Shown: positions 24,500 through 33,159 of the stretch, piece after piece
Layout of the letters: the number at the start of each line of letters is the position of its first letter
Position numbering within the stretch: the stretch's first letter is position 1
NCBI GenBank assembly: GCA_031119555.1
Contig: JAVHXQ010000036.1
Coordinates: forward strand, 1 to 37,880
Direction: 5' to 3'
From: Candidatus Dactylopiibacterium sp.
GTDB lineage: Bacteria > Pseudomonadota > Gammaproteobacteria > Burkholderiales > Rhodocyclaceae
Length of the DNA stretch: 37,880 nt
Notes under the pieces: generated by a model
What the model saw: the letters and a program-made list of their open reading frames with translations, nothing else
What the model was told of the DNA's origin: nothing
The model's database searches: none
Position numbers and translations under genes: made by a program

Positions 24500-25531
24500 G
24501 TGTCCCTCCCCGCTCGCCGTCGAGTCTCGATCAAGGATGTCGCCGCCGCCGCCGGCGTGTCGCTGCAAACCGTCTCCCGCGTGGTCAATGGCGCCGAAGC
24601 CGTCGCCGCGCCCACGCGCGAGCGCGTGCTGGCCGCGATCGCCGAGCTGGGTTACCGGCGCAACGAACTCGCGCGCAATCTCATCCAGGGCCGCTCGCGC
24701 ACGCTGGGCGTGATCTGCGCGGGGCACGACCACCAGGGCGGCCGCCAGCTCAACAGCGGCATCACGGCCGAGGCCGAGGCGCTGGGCTACGCCCTGCTCA
24801 TCCGCGAACACCAGGCCGACGACCCCGTGCCCGACGACGCCTTCGTCGAAAGCCTGCTCGACCGCCAGGTGGAAGGCATCCTCTGGATGCTCGCCGACAC
24901 GCGCGCCGAACACGACAGCCTCCTGCGCCGCATCGTCGCCGAACATGGCGTGCCGGTCGTCGCGCTGGTGCGCTCGCGTTCGGTGGGCGTGCCGTTTTCC
25001 GCCTTCGACAATTTCAGCGCCGGGCTCATGGCCACGCGCCATCTCATCGCGCGCGGCCGCCGCGCCATCGCGCACATCGCCGGCCCGGCGCACAGCTGGG
25101 ACGCGCAGGAACGCCTGCGCGGCTGGCGCGAAGCCATGCGCGAGGCGGGCCTGGCGGCGGACGACACGCGCGTCGTCAATGGCGACTGGAGCCCCGAGGG
25201 CGGCGCGCGGGGTCTGTCCGCGCTGCTCGAACGCGGCCCGCTCGACGCGGTCTTCGCGAGCAACGACCACACCGCGCTGGGCGCCATGCTCGCGGCGCAC
25301 CGGCGCGGCCTGAGCATTCCGCGGGACGTGGCATTCGTCGGCGTGGACGACATCCAGGGCGCCGGCTGGTACCTGCCGCCGCTCACCACGATCCGCCGCA
25401 ACCGCGTGGCGATGGGGCGCGAGGCCGTGCGCATGCTGGCCGCGCTGATCGAGGCGCGCCATGCCGGCCAGGTGCTCGAGCTGCCCGACTACCTGCACCC
25501 ACCCGAACTCATCGTGCGCGAGAGCGCCTGA
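24500..25531 (+). CDS. LacI-family transcriptional regulator
   Basis: 343 residues from the GTG at 24500. The N-terminal helix-turn-helix and hinge are textbook: VSIKDVAAAAGVSLQTVSRVVNG, ELGYRRNELARNL, then the periplasmic-binding-protein-like effector domain with GVICAGHDHQGG, DNFSAGLMATRHLIARGRRAIAHIAG, FASNDHTALGAMLAAHRRGLSIPRDVAFVGVDD and TTIRRNRVAMGREAVRML. It binds operator DNA as a dimer and responds to a small molecule, usually a sugar or nucleotide. The GTG is chosen because GGAG lies five bases upstream and it begins eight residues before the helix-turn-helix; the frame is open much further upstream but the added sequence is unlike a protein. No sugar-uptake operon is nearby, so its targets are unclear. 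It may regulate itself or the divergent glycan locus. Confidence 0.93.
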   Translation: MSLPARRRVSIKDVAAAAGVSLQTVSRVVNGAEAVAAPTRERVLAAIAELGYRRNELARNLIQGRSRTLGVICAGHDHQGGRQLNSGITAEAEALGYALLIREHQADDPVPDDAFVESLLDRQVEGILWMLADTRAEHDSLLRRIVAEHGVPVVALVRSRSVGVPFSAFDNFSAGLMATRHLIARGRRAIAHIAGPAHSWDAQERLRGWREAMREAGLAADDTRVVNGDWSPEGGARGLSALLERGPLDAVFASNDHTALGAMLAAHRRGLSIPRDVAFVGVDDIQGAGWYLPPLTTIRRNRVAMGREAVRMLAALIEARHAGQVLELPDYLHPPELIVRESA

Positions 25532-25543
25532 GCCGCCCCACGT

Positions 25544-25562
25544 CGTGCCGCGCTCCGGCACG
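25544..25562 (+). terminator. hairpin after the LacI-type regulator gene
   Basis: A perfect 7-bp stem CGTGCCG / CGGCACG with a five-base loop sits 13 bases after the stop codon. No T-tract follows. It may end the regulator transcript or only fold in the 110-base gap before the amidotransferase, which shows no other gene. Confidence 0.4.
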
Positions 25563-25641
25563 GACGGGCGCCCGGGCTGACAAAGCACGCCCGCCGCGCG
25601 CACCATGGCGGGCATCGCCCGCAAGAACTCCCGGAGCCATC

Positions 25642-26352
25642 ATGAAGACCGCGCTAGCCATTTCGCATGTGCCGTTCGAGGATCTCGGCACCCTCGAGGC
25701 CGCACTGGAAGAGGCCGGCTTCGCGATCGAGCAGTGCGCCGCCACCGACGCCACGCTCGCCGCCTTCGGCGCGCTGGAGCACGACCTGCTGATCGTGCTG
25801 GGGGGCCCCATCGGCGTGTATGACGCCGCCATCTATCCGTGCATCGACGTCGAACTCGCGCTGCTGCGCGAACGCCTCGCGGCCGCGCGCCCCACGCTGG
25901 GCATCTGCCTGGGCGCCCAGCTCATGGCGGCGGCCCTGGGCGCGCGCGTCTTCGCGGGCGGCAACGGCAAGGAACTCGGCTGGCATCCCGTGCTGCCGGG
26001 CCTGGATGCGGCCGGTTTCGCGGGGCTGGAAGCGCTCTTCGCGCCGGGGCTGGAAGTCCTCCACTGGCACGGCGACACTTTCGAGCTGCCGGCGGGCGCG
26101 CGGCATCTGGCGTCCACGGCGGCCTACCCGAACCAGGCTTTCGCGCTCGGCCAGCATGCGCTGGGGTTGCAGTTCCACCCCGAGGTCACGGCCGACGGCC
26201 TGGAGCGCTGGTACGTGGGCCATGCCTGCGAACTCGCGGCGGCGGGCGCGGACGTGGCAGCCCTGCGCGAGCAGGGGCGGCGCCTCGCGCCCGCGCTGGA
26301 GCAGGCCGCCCGGCGCTTCTGGCGCGCGTGGCTGCAGGCCGCCTGCCCCTGA
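25642..26352 (+). CDS. class I glutamine amidotransferase domain protein
   Basis: 236 residues, a single GATase1 domain. The catalytic triad is visible: C89 in LGICLGAQLMAAALG, H179 and E181 in GLQFHPEVTADGLERW; the oxyanion strand LIVLGGPIGVYD is at 50-61. The pattern is that of stand-alone GMP-synthase-like amidotransferases (COG0518), which often have no fused synthetase and an unknown ammonia acceptor; gamma-glutamyl hydrolase activity on polyamine or similar substrates is another possibility. No guaA-type ATP pyrophosphatase lies beside it. The start has CGGAG about six bases upstream. It precedes the MTA/SAH nucleosidase by 68 bases on the same strand. Confidence 0.92.
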   Translation: MKTALAISHVPFEDLGTLEAALEEAGFAIEQCAATDATLAAFGALEHDLLIVLGGPIGVYDAAIYPCIDVELALLRERLAAARPTLGICLGAQLMAAALGARVFAGGNGKELGWHPVLPGLDAAGFAGLEALFAPGLEVLHWHGDTFELPAGARHLASTAAYPNQAFALGQHALGLQFHPEVTADGLERWYVGHACELAAAGADVAALREQGRRLAPALEQAARRFWRAWLQAACP

Positions 26353-26420
26353 GCAGGCCCGCGCGCCTTGGGCTAGACTGGCGCCCCCGCCGCTTTCGCG
26401 GCACATCGCGCGCGCCCGCC

Positions 26421-27125
26421 ATGATCGCCCTGCTCGGAGCCATGGACGTCGAGATCGACGGCTTCCTCTCCTGTCTCGCTCTCACCGGAACCCACCGCTG
26501 GAACGGCCTCGAACTGCATCGCGGCACCCTGGACGGGCACGACGTGCTCATCAGCCGCAGCGGCGTCGGCAAGGTCATGGCGGCCATGGTCACGCAGTAC
26601 CTGATCGACCGCTGGGCGCCGCGCGCGGTGATCTTCACGGGGATCGCCGGCAGCCTGCGCGCGGATGTCGATATCGGCGACACGCTGGTCGCGGCCGATC
26701 TCGTGCAGCACGACATGGACGCCGCCGGGCTGGGCGTGCCGCGCGGGCAGATTCCCTTCACGCCGCACCGCTACATCGCCGCGCATCCCACGCTGCTGGC
26801 CATCGCGCGCGACTACGCGCCCGCCACGGGCCGCCTGCACGTGGGCCGCGTGTGCACGGGCGACCAGTTCATCACGCACCGCGAGCTGGGCAGTCACGCC
26901 TACCTGACCGACGAACTGGCCGGCGACGCCGTCGAGATGGAAGGCGCGGCCGTCGCGCTCGTCTGCGCGCTCAACGGCGTGCCCGGGCTCGTCGTGCGCA
27001 CCGTGTCCGATCGCGCCGACGGCAACGCCGCGGTGAATTTCGAATCCTTCCTGCCGCAGGCCGGCGCCAACAGCCTGCACTTCGTGCGCCACCTGCTCGC
27101 CCGTCTGCCGGCCGGGCCGCTCTGA
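26421..27125 (+). CDS. mtnN: 5'-methylthioadenosine/S-adenosylhomocysteine nucleosidase
   Basis: 234 residues, the family's usual length. It splits adenine from methylthioadenosine and S-adenosylhomocysteine, removing inhibitory by-products of SAM-dependent reactions. E11 in AMDVEIDGF, the phosphorylase-fold glycine motif FTGIAGSL, the substrate glutamates in VEMEGAAVA (E172, E174) and the catalytic D197 in VSDRADG are in the same places as in the E. coli enzyme. A TAGACT box at 26374-26379 could be its -10, but with no good -35; there is no clear Shine-Dalgarno. Its stop is five bases from the stop of the convergent MgtC-type gene, leaving no room for a terminator between them. Confidence 0.95.
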   Translation: MIALLGAMDVEIDGFLSCLALTGTHRWNGLELHRGTLDGHDVLISRSGVGKVMAAMVTQYLIDRWAPRAVIFTGIAGSLRADVDIGDTLVAADLVQHDMDAAGLGVPRGQIPFTPHRYIAAHPTLLAIARDYAPATGRLHVGRVCTGDQFITHRELGSHAYLTDELAGDAVEMEGAAVALVCALNGVPGLVVRTVSDRADGNAAVNFESFLPQAGANSLHFVRHLLARLPAGPL

Positions 27126-27130
27126 AGCGG

Positions 27131-27820
27131 CTAGGGGCGCCGCAGGTTCACCTCGGACACGCCCTCTATGGCACCCAGCGCATCCATCAGCGCGGGCAGC
27201 TCGGCCTCCTGCACGCGTTCGAGCACCAGCGAGACCTCGTCCGTTTCCTGGCCTTCGCTCGTCGCGGCCAGGGCCTTGAGGACGAAGCGCTTGACCACCA
27301 CCGAATGCTGCTCGAACACGCGCTCGATGGCGGCGGGGTCGAAGCTGCCGCGCCGCACGAGCAGACGGAACTCGCGCTTCTGGCGCTCCGCGAAGACGCG
27401 CTTCTCGATGGGCTTCAGGCCCGCGAGGATCAGCAGCATGATCAGCGTGGCGGCGCCCGCCGGCAGGTAGAGCCCGCCGCCCACGGCCAGCCCCACGGCC
27501 GCCACCGACCACAGACCCGCGGCGGTCGTGAGGCCGCGCACCATTTCCCCGCGCAGGATGATCGTGCCCGCCCCCAGGAAGCCTATCCCCGAGGCCACCT
27601 GCGCGGCCACCCGCGAGGGGTCCAGCGACACGCCGGGGTGGCCCTCCACGTCGCCGAAGCCATGCGTGGAGACGATCATGAACAGCGCCGAGCCCAGGCA
27701 CACCAGCATGTGCGTGCGCAGGCCGGCGGCCCACGCCGAGCGCTCGCGCTCATAGCCGATCAGGCTCCCGAGCAGCGCCGCGAGCAGCAGGCGCAACACG
27801 ATCTCCAGCGAATCCATCAT
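27131..27820 (-). CDS. MgtC/SapB-family membrane protein
   Basis: 229 residues. The N-terminal 140 residues hold four to five membrane segments and the family motifs LLGSLIGYERE (17-26), GLRTHMLVCLGSALFM (33-48), ASGIGFLGAGTII (76-88) and VRGLTTAAGLWSVAAVGLA (94-112). The C-terminal 85 residues form a soluble ACT-like domain (LVRRGSFDPAAIERVFEQH, then EVSLVLERVQEAELPALMDALGAIEGVSEVNLRRP from about 27240 down to the end). Members of this family are linked to growth at low Mg2+ and, in pathogens, to survival in macrophages through ATP-synthase control; most environmental members are uncharacterised. The first of two adjacent ATGs is taken; AAGGAG at 27828-27833 lies seven bases before it. Confidence 0.92.
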   Translation of the reverse strand: MMDSLEIVLRLLLAALLGSLIGYERERSAWAAGLRTHMLVCLGSALFMIVSTHGFGDVEGHPGVSLDPSRVAAQVASGIGFLGAGTIILRGEMVRGLTTAAGLWSVAAVGLAVGGGLYLPAGAATLIMLLILAGLKPIEKRVFAERQKREFRLLVRRGSFDPAAIERVFEQHSVVVKRFVLKALAATSEGQETDEVSLVLERVQEAELPALMDALGAIEGVSEVNLRRP

Positions 27821-27922
27821 CGACGTTCTCCTTGTGTGTGGCACGGCGTGCGGGCGCGGCCACATCCGCGCGCGCGTCGCGGCGCCGGGCGCGTCCGCGC
27901 GGGCCGCGCCGGGGCCCGGGCT

Positions 27923-27931
27923 TGTTATGCT
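27923..27931 (+). promoter_or_regulatory. extended -10 promoter of the nuclease-helicase gene
   Basis: TG-T-TATGCT lies in GC-rich surroundings 40 bases before the GTG start, giving a leader of about 33 bases. The TG one base upstream of the hexamer makes an extended -10 element, which can work with a poor -35; none is recognisable. The remainder of 27821-27970 contains the MgtC ribosome binding site and nothing else identifiable. Confidence 0.45.
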
Positions 27932-27970
27932 CTCCCCCGTTCCCCATGGCAACAGGACGAGGAGACTCAC

Positions 27971-29605
27971 GTGGCGAGGATTTTCCCGGAAGGCTGGCAA
28001 AACCTCCGGAGCCTGCCCGATCTGCCCACCGGCATGCGGCGCGAGCTCGAAACCCTGCAGACGCTGGCCGACGGCCTGCCCGACGACTACGCGATCTTTC
28101 ACGCGGTGCACTGGACGACGCTGCAGAACGCGGCCCCGCTGCACGGCGAAATCGACTTCGCGCTCGTCAATCGCGCCGGCGCGGTGCTGCTGATCGAACA
28201 GAAAAGCGGCTTCCTGAGCGAGACGCCCGACGGCCTCGCCAGCAGGCACGGCGACGCGGTGGAGCTGGTGTCCGCACGCGTCTCGCGCAGCCAGCACGCC
28301 ATCCTGGGCAAGCTCCAGCGCCAGCTCAAGCGCACGGACATCGCCGTGGACACGCTGTTCTACTGCCCGGACTACCACGTGCGCGACCTGCAATCGGCCG
28401 GGCTGGTGCCCGAGCGCATCGTCGACGCCAGCCGGCGCGCGCACTTCGTCGCCATCGTGCAGGCCATCCTGCCGCCTGGCGAGCCCGACGGCCTGGCCGC
28501 CGCCGTGGAGCGTTTCATGAGCGACACGCTGCAGCTCAAGCCCGACGTGAGCGCGCTCATGGGCCAGGCGCGCGCGCTCGCCACGCGCGTGGCGGGCGGG
28601 CTCGCGCACTGGGGCCGCCAGCTCGAGTTCCACCCGCACCGCCTGCGCGTGATCGGCACCGCCGGCTCGGGCAAGACCCAGCTCGCGCTCGCCGAGTACG
28701 AGGCCAGCCTCGCCGCCGGCAAGCGCCCGCTCTACCTCTGCTACAACCGCCCGCTGGCCGACCACATGGCGCGCGTGCTGCCACCGGGCGGGCTCGCGAC
28801 GAGCTTTCACCACCTCTGCGATCTGCGCCTGCGCGGCGCCGGCCACACGCCGGACTTCAGCGAACCCGGCGCGTTCGAGCGCATCGTCGAAGCCGCCGCC
28901 GCGCTGCCCGTCGCCGCCGCCTCCCGCTTCGACACCGTGATCGTCGATGAAGGACAGGATTTCGATCCGGCGTGGCGCGAGCAGATCTTCCGGCTCGCCA
29001 CCGAGGATGCCCGCGTCATCTGGCTGGAAGACCCCCTGCAGAACCTCTACGCGCGTCCCGCCTTCGACGCGCCGGGCTGGGTCACGCTGCACGCGAGCAC
29101 CAACTACCGCAGCCCGCGCGCCGCCCTGCCGCTGCTGCAGGCCCTCGTGCCGGGCATCGAGGCGGGTTCGCCGCTGCCCGGCAGCCCGCTGCGCACCCTC
29201 GTCTACCACGACACGGACAGCCTTCTGCAACGCGCGCGCGAAGCCCTGCGCGAATGCTACGGCGAAGGCTTCCGCACCCAGGACGTCGTCATCGTGAGCT
29301 ACCAGGGGCGCGAGAAGTCCGCGCTGATGCCGCTCGACGCGCTGGGCACCAACCGCCTGCGCCGCTTCGACGGCCGCTACGACGCGCACGGCATGCCGGG
29401 CTACTCCGACGGCGACGTGCTGCTCGAGACGGTCTTCCGCTTCAAGGGCCAGTCCGCGCCGGCCATCGTGTTCGCCGAGATCGATTTCGAAACCCTCGAC
29501 GAGCGCGCCGTGCGACGGCTGTTCGTGGGCGCCACGCGCGCCATGATGAAGCTCGTGCTCGTGATCTCGGCACGAGCCCACGCGCAGCTCGCGCAAAGGC
29601 TCTGA
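27971..29605 (+). CDS. NERD nuclease-domain / superfamily 1 DNA helicase fusion
   Basis: 544 residues from a GTG with GAGGAG (27959-27964) six bases upstream. Residues about 20-130 look like a nuclease-related domain of the PD-(D/E)xK type: GEIDFALVN (D62) then LLIEQKSG (E76-Q77-K78). The helicase part has Walker A GTAGSGKT (229-236, K235), the SF1 B-motif VDEGQD (325-330), ASTNYRSPRAALPLL (motif IV region), ETVFRFKGQSAPAIVFAEID (motif V type) and RRLFVGATRAMMKLVLVIS (motif VI). It is short for UvrD and lacks most accessory subdomains. The order nuclease then helicase suggests DNA end processing, repair or phage defence, but the function of this family is not established. It stands 125 bases upstream of recC on the same strand; a GACAAT box at 29657-29662 could give recC a separate promoter. 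Confidence 0.88.
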   Translation: MARIFPEGWQNLRSLPDLPTGMRRELETLQTLADGLPDDYAIFHAVHWTTLQNAAPLHGEIDFALVNRAGAVLLIEQKSGFLSETPDGLASRHGDAVELVSARVSRSQHAILGKLQRQLKRTDIAVDTLFYCPDYHVRDLQSAGLVPERIVDASRRAHFVAIVQAILPPGEPDGLAAAVERFMSDTLQLKPDVSALMGQARALATRVAGGLAHWGRQLEFHPHRLRVIGTAGSGKTQLALAEYEASLAAGKRPLYLCYNRPLADHMARVLPPGGLATSFHHLCDLRLRGAGHTPDFSEPGAFERIVEAAAALPVAAASRFDTVIVDEGQDFDPAWREQIFRLATEDARVIWLEDPLQNLYARPAFDAPGWVTLHASTNYRSPRAALPLLQALVPGIEAGSPLPGSPLRTLVYHDTDSLLQRAREALRECYGEGFRTQDVVIVSYQGREKSALMPLDALGTNRLRRFDGRYDAHGMPGYSDGDVLLETVFRFKGQSAPAIVFAEIDFETLDERAVRRLFVGATRAMMKLVLVISARAHAQLAQRL

Positions 29606-29730
29606 ATGCGCCGCCCCTCTTCCGGCCGCACGCCCCCCGGCGCGCCCGCGATGGGCGACAATCGCCTCCCTCCCACGCGTCATCGCCCCGCGCGCGGCCA
29701 CGCCGCGCCCGGGCCCTGAAGGATTCCGCA

Positions 29731-32700
29731 ATGCAGGCGCTGCCGCCCGGCTTCATGGTCATCCATGGCAACCATCCCGAATCGCTGCGCGATCTGCTGA
29801 TCGACTGGATGCGCCGCCACCCCCTCGGCGCGCTCGAAAACGAAACCCTGCTCGTGCAGAGCAACGGCATCGCCCAGTGGCTCAAGCTCGCGCTCGCGCG
29901 CGCCCCGCAGGACGGCGGCCTGGGCATCGCCGCCGCGCTCGACATGCAGCTGCCGTCGCGCTTCCAGTGGCAGGCCTACCGTGCCCTGCTCGGCGCGCAA
30001 GCCGTGCCACCGCAATCGCCCTTCGACGAATCCCTGCTCGTCTGGCGCCTCATGCGACTGTTGCCCGACCTCCTCGCCGGGCCCGCGTTCGCGCCGCTCG
30101 CGGGTTTCCTGGCCGCCGACGACGACCCGCGCAAGCTGCACCAGCTCGCCGCGCGGCTGGCCGATCTGTTCGACCAGTACCAGGTCTATCGCGCCGACTG
30201 GCTCGCCGACTGGGCCGCCGGGCATGACGAGATCGCCGACGCGCGCGGCGCGCGGCGCCCGCTCGCCGACGAACAGGCCTGGCAGCCCGCCCTCTGGCGC
30301 GCCCTGCTCGCCGATGTCGGCCCGGCACTCGCCGGCAGCAGCCGCGCCGCCATCCACCAGCGCTTTATCGACGCCGCCGCGGCCCGCGCACCCGACGATG
30401 TTCCCCCCGGGCTGCCGCGCCGCCTGCTCGTGTTCGGCATCTCCTCGCTGCCCCAGCAGGCACTGCAGGTGCTGGGCGCGATCTCGAAATGGACGCAGGT
30501 GCTGATGTGCGCGCACAACCCCTGCGAGCACTACTGGGCCGACATCGTGGCCGACAAGGACCTGCTGCGCGCCGCGCGCGCGCGCCACGCACGCAAGCCC
30601 GGCATGCCGGCGCAGATCGCCGACGACGCGCTCCACCTGCACGCTCACCCCCTGCTCGCCGCGTGGGGCAAACAGGGGCGCGACTTCATCCGCCTGCTCG
30701 ACGAACACGACGACACGGCGCGCCATGCCGCCCTCTTCGCGCACGCGCGCATCGACCTCTTCGACGACAACGGCGGCGACTCGCTGCTGCGCCAGCTGCA
30801 GGACGACATCCTCGCCCTGCGCCCGCTGGCCGAGACGCGCGCGCGCTGGCCCGCGCTGGACGGCGCCGACGCGTCCCTGCGCTTCCACCTCGCCCACAGC
30901 CCGCAGCGCGAAGTGGAGATCCTTCACGACCAGCTCCTGCACGCCTTCGCCACCGACGCCACCCTCACCCCGCGCGACGTGATCGTGATGGTGCCCGACA
31001 TCAACGCCTACGCGCCCCACATCGCCGCCGTGTTCGGCCTGCATGCGCGCAGCGACGCGCGCCACATTCCGTGGAGCCTCGCCGACCAGGGCCAGCGCCG
31101 CCACGACCCGCTGCTCAACGCGCTCGAATCCCTGCTGCAGCTGCCCGAATCGCGCTTCGAGGTCAGCCTGCTGCGCGATCTGCTCGACGTTCCCGCGCTG
31201 CGCGCGCGCTTCGGCATCGCCGAAACCCAGCTCCCGCTGCTGCACCGCTGGGTCCGCGCCGCCAACATCCGCTGGGGCCTGCACGGCGCCCAGCGCGAAA
31301 GCCTCGGCCTGCCCGCCGCCGGCGCCCTCAACACCTGGGCCTTCGGTCTGCGCCGCATGCTGCTGGGCTATGCCAGCGGCGAGGGCGAGATCTGGCAGGG
31401 CATCGTGCCGCTGGACGAGATCGGCGGTCTGGACGCCGCCCTGCTGGGCCCGCTCGCCCGCCTGCTCGAAACCCTGGAGACCCACTGGCAGGCCCTGGCC
31501 AGCCCCGCCGCGCCCGCCACCTGGGGCGAGCGCCTGCGCGCGCTGCTGGCGGACTTCTTCCTCACCACCGACACCCGCGACGGCCAGGCCGACGCCTATA
31601 CCCTGCTGCGCCTGGACGAGTGCCTGCAGAACTGGCTGGACGCCTGCGCCGCCGCCGCGCTCGACGCGCCGCTCGCCCTCGGCGTGGTGCGCGAGCACTG
31701 GCTGGACGCCCTCGACCAGACCAGCCTCGGCCAGCCCTTCTTCGCGGGCGCGGTCACCTTCGCCACCCTCATGCCCATGCGCGCGATCCCGTTCCGCCGC
31801 GTCTGCCTGCTGGGCATGAACGACGGCGACTACCCGCGCACGCGCGTGCCCATGGACTTCGACCTCATGGGCCGCGACTGGCGCCCCGGCGACCGTTCGC
31901 GCCGCGAGGACGACCGCTACCTCTTCCTCGAGGCCCTGCTCGCCGCGCGCGAGCACCTGCACGTGAGCTGGATCGCGCGCAGCATCCACGACAACAGCGA
32001 ACGCGCACCCTCCGTGCTCGTCGCCCAGCTGCGCGAACACCTCGCCGCCGGCTGGCGCATGGCCGACGGCAGTGCGCTGCTCGCGGCGATCAGCGTGGAG
32101 CACCGCATGCAGCCCTTCAACCCCGACTATTTCTCGGGCGAGTTTCCGGCGCTCTTCAGCCATGCGCGCGAGTGGCACGCCGAGACCGTGGCCGACTCGC
32201 CCGCCGTACCGCTGCCGCCTCACGCCGCCGGCCGCGCGCTCACGCTGGCCGAACTCGCGGACTTCCTCGCCGCGCCCGTGCGCGCCTTCTTCCGCCAGCG
32301 CCTGCGCGTGTACTTCGGCCAGGCGGACATACAGAGCGAAGATACCGAACCCTTCGCGCTCGACGCGCTCGCGCGCTGGGGTCTGCAGGATGAACTCATC
32401 CAGCGCCTGCGCGGCGTGCCGGCCGCCGCGCGCGGCAGCCAGCTCGCGGCGGGCCTGGAGCGCCAGCGCCTGGGCGGCGACCTGCCGCCGGCAGCGTTCG
32501 CCACGCTGGCCGAAGCCCTGCTCGCCGAACCGCTGCAAGCGCTCTTCGCGCGTTACGACCGCCTCCTGGCCGCCGCCCCGGACGCCCTCGCGCCGCTGGC
32601 CATCGCGCACGACGAAGCCGACGGACCACGCGTGGAAGACTGGCTGGACGATCTGCGCGCCACACCCGAGGGGGCGCGCGCGCGCATCGTCCTCCACAGC

Positions 32701-33159
32701 GGCGCGCTCACGCGCAGCGGCAAGGGCATCCGCCACGAGAAGCTGCTGCCGTACTGGGTCGCCCACCTCGCCGCGCATCTGGACGGCACCCCGCTCACAA
32801 CCTGGATCGCGTCGCAGGACAGCGCCCTGCAGCTCGCCGCGCTCGACCCCGTGCAGGCCCGCGCGCACTGGCGGGATCTGCTCGCGGCCTGGCGCCAGGG
32901 CATGTGCGCGCCGCTGCCGCTGGCCGCCGCGAGCGCCTTCGCCTTTCTCGCGCGAGGCGAGATCGACGAGGCCCGCAAGTGCTACGAAACCCCGCCGGGC
33001 CCGGGGCTGCCGCCGCCCGAGCGCGACCGCGACGCGAACCTCGCGCGTGCCTGGCCGCACTTCGCCGACCTCGAGGCCGCCGGTTTCGCCGAACTCTCGA
33101 TGCGCCTGCTCGAACCGGTTCGCGCGGCCACCCGCGAAATCCCGGAGACCGCCGCATGA
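29731..33159 (+). CDS. recC: exodeoxyribonuclease V gamma subunit RecC
   Basis: 1142 residues, close to the E. coli protein (about 1120). RecC is the scaffold of RecBCD; it splits the duplex and recognises Chi through a catalytically dead helicase fold. The N-terminus has FMVIHGNHPESLRDLLIDWM, then NETLLVQSNGIAQWLKLALA and FQWQAYRALL, all typical of the family. Further on are LLVFGISSLPQQALQVLGAIS, HLAHSPQREVEILHDQLL, DVIVMVPDINAYAPHI and, at 694-703, LGMNDGDYPR. The C-terminal third holds the inactive nuclease-like domain contacting RecB and RecD. The start has AAGGA (29719-29723) seven bases upstream. The stop overlaps recB by ATGA at 33156-33159. Confidence 0.97.
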   Translation: MQALPPGFMVIHGNHPESLRDLLIDWMRRHPLGALENETLLVQSNGIAQWLKLALARAPQDGGLGIAAALDMQLPSRFQWQAYRALLGAQAVPPQSPFDESLLVWRLMRLLPDLLAGPAFAPLAGFLAADDDPRKLHQLAARLADLFDQYQVYRADWLADWAAGHDEIADARGARRPLADEQAWQPALWRALLADVGPALAGSSRAAIHQRFIDAAAARAPDDVPPGLPRRLLVFGISSLPQQALQVLGAISKWTQVLMCAHNPCEHYWADIVADKDLLRAARARHARKPGMPAQIADDALHLHAHPLLAAWGKQGRDFIRLLDEHDDTARHAALFAHARIDLFDDNGGDSLLRQLQDDILALRPLAETRARWPALDGADASLRFHLAHSPQREVEILHDQLLHAFATDATLTPRDVIVMVPDINAYAPHIAAVFGLHARSDARHIPWSLADQGQRRHDPLLNALESLLQLPESRFEVSLLRDLLDVPALRARFGIAETQLPLLHRWVRAANIRWGLHGAQRESLGLPAAGALNTWAFGLRRMLLGYASGEGEIWQGIVPLDEIGGLDAALLGPLARLLETLETHWQALASPAAPATWGERLRALLADFFLTTDTRDGQADAYTLLRLDECLQNWLDACAAAALDAPLALGVVREHWLDALDQTSLGQPFFAGAVTFATLMPMRAIPFRRVCLLGMNDGDYPRTRVPMDFDLMGRDWRPGDRSRREDDRYLFLEALLAAREHLHVSWIARSIHDNSERAPSVLVAQLREHLAAGWRMADGSALLAAISVEHRMQPFNPDYFSGEFPALFSHAREWHAETVADSPAVPLPPHAAGRALTLAELADFLAAPVRAFFRQRLRVYFGQADIQSEDTEPFALDALARWGLQDELIQRLRGVPAAARGSQLAAGLERQRLGGDLPPAAFATLAEALLAEPLQALFARYDRLLAAAPDALAPLAIAHDEADGPRVEDWLDDLRATPEGARARIVLHSGALTRSGKGIRHEKLLPYWVAHLAAHLDGTPLTTWIASQDSALQLAALDPVQARAHWRDLLAAWRQGMCAPLPLAAASAFAFLARGEIDEARKCYETPPGPGLPPPERDRDANLARAWPHFADLEAAGFAELSMRLLEPVRAATREIPETAA

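Noticed and set aside
27131..27820. MgtC-like gene as a virulence marker
   Set aside because: MgtC/SapB proteins are common in environmental bacteria and nothing around it suggests pathogenicity.
29606..29730. Small gene between the nuclease-helicase and recC
   Set aside because: No frame with a ribosome binding site and a sensible start; only a possible GACAAT box and the recC ribosome binding site are seen.
29680..33060. Very long open frame (over 1100 codons) antisense to recC
   Set aside because: It is the mirror of a high-GC gene with biased third positions; its translation is low-complexity Arg/Gly/Ala/Gln/His with no motif, while the sense frame is a full RecC.
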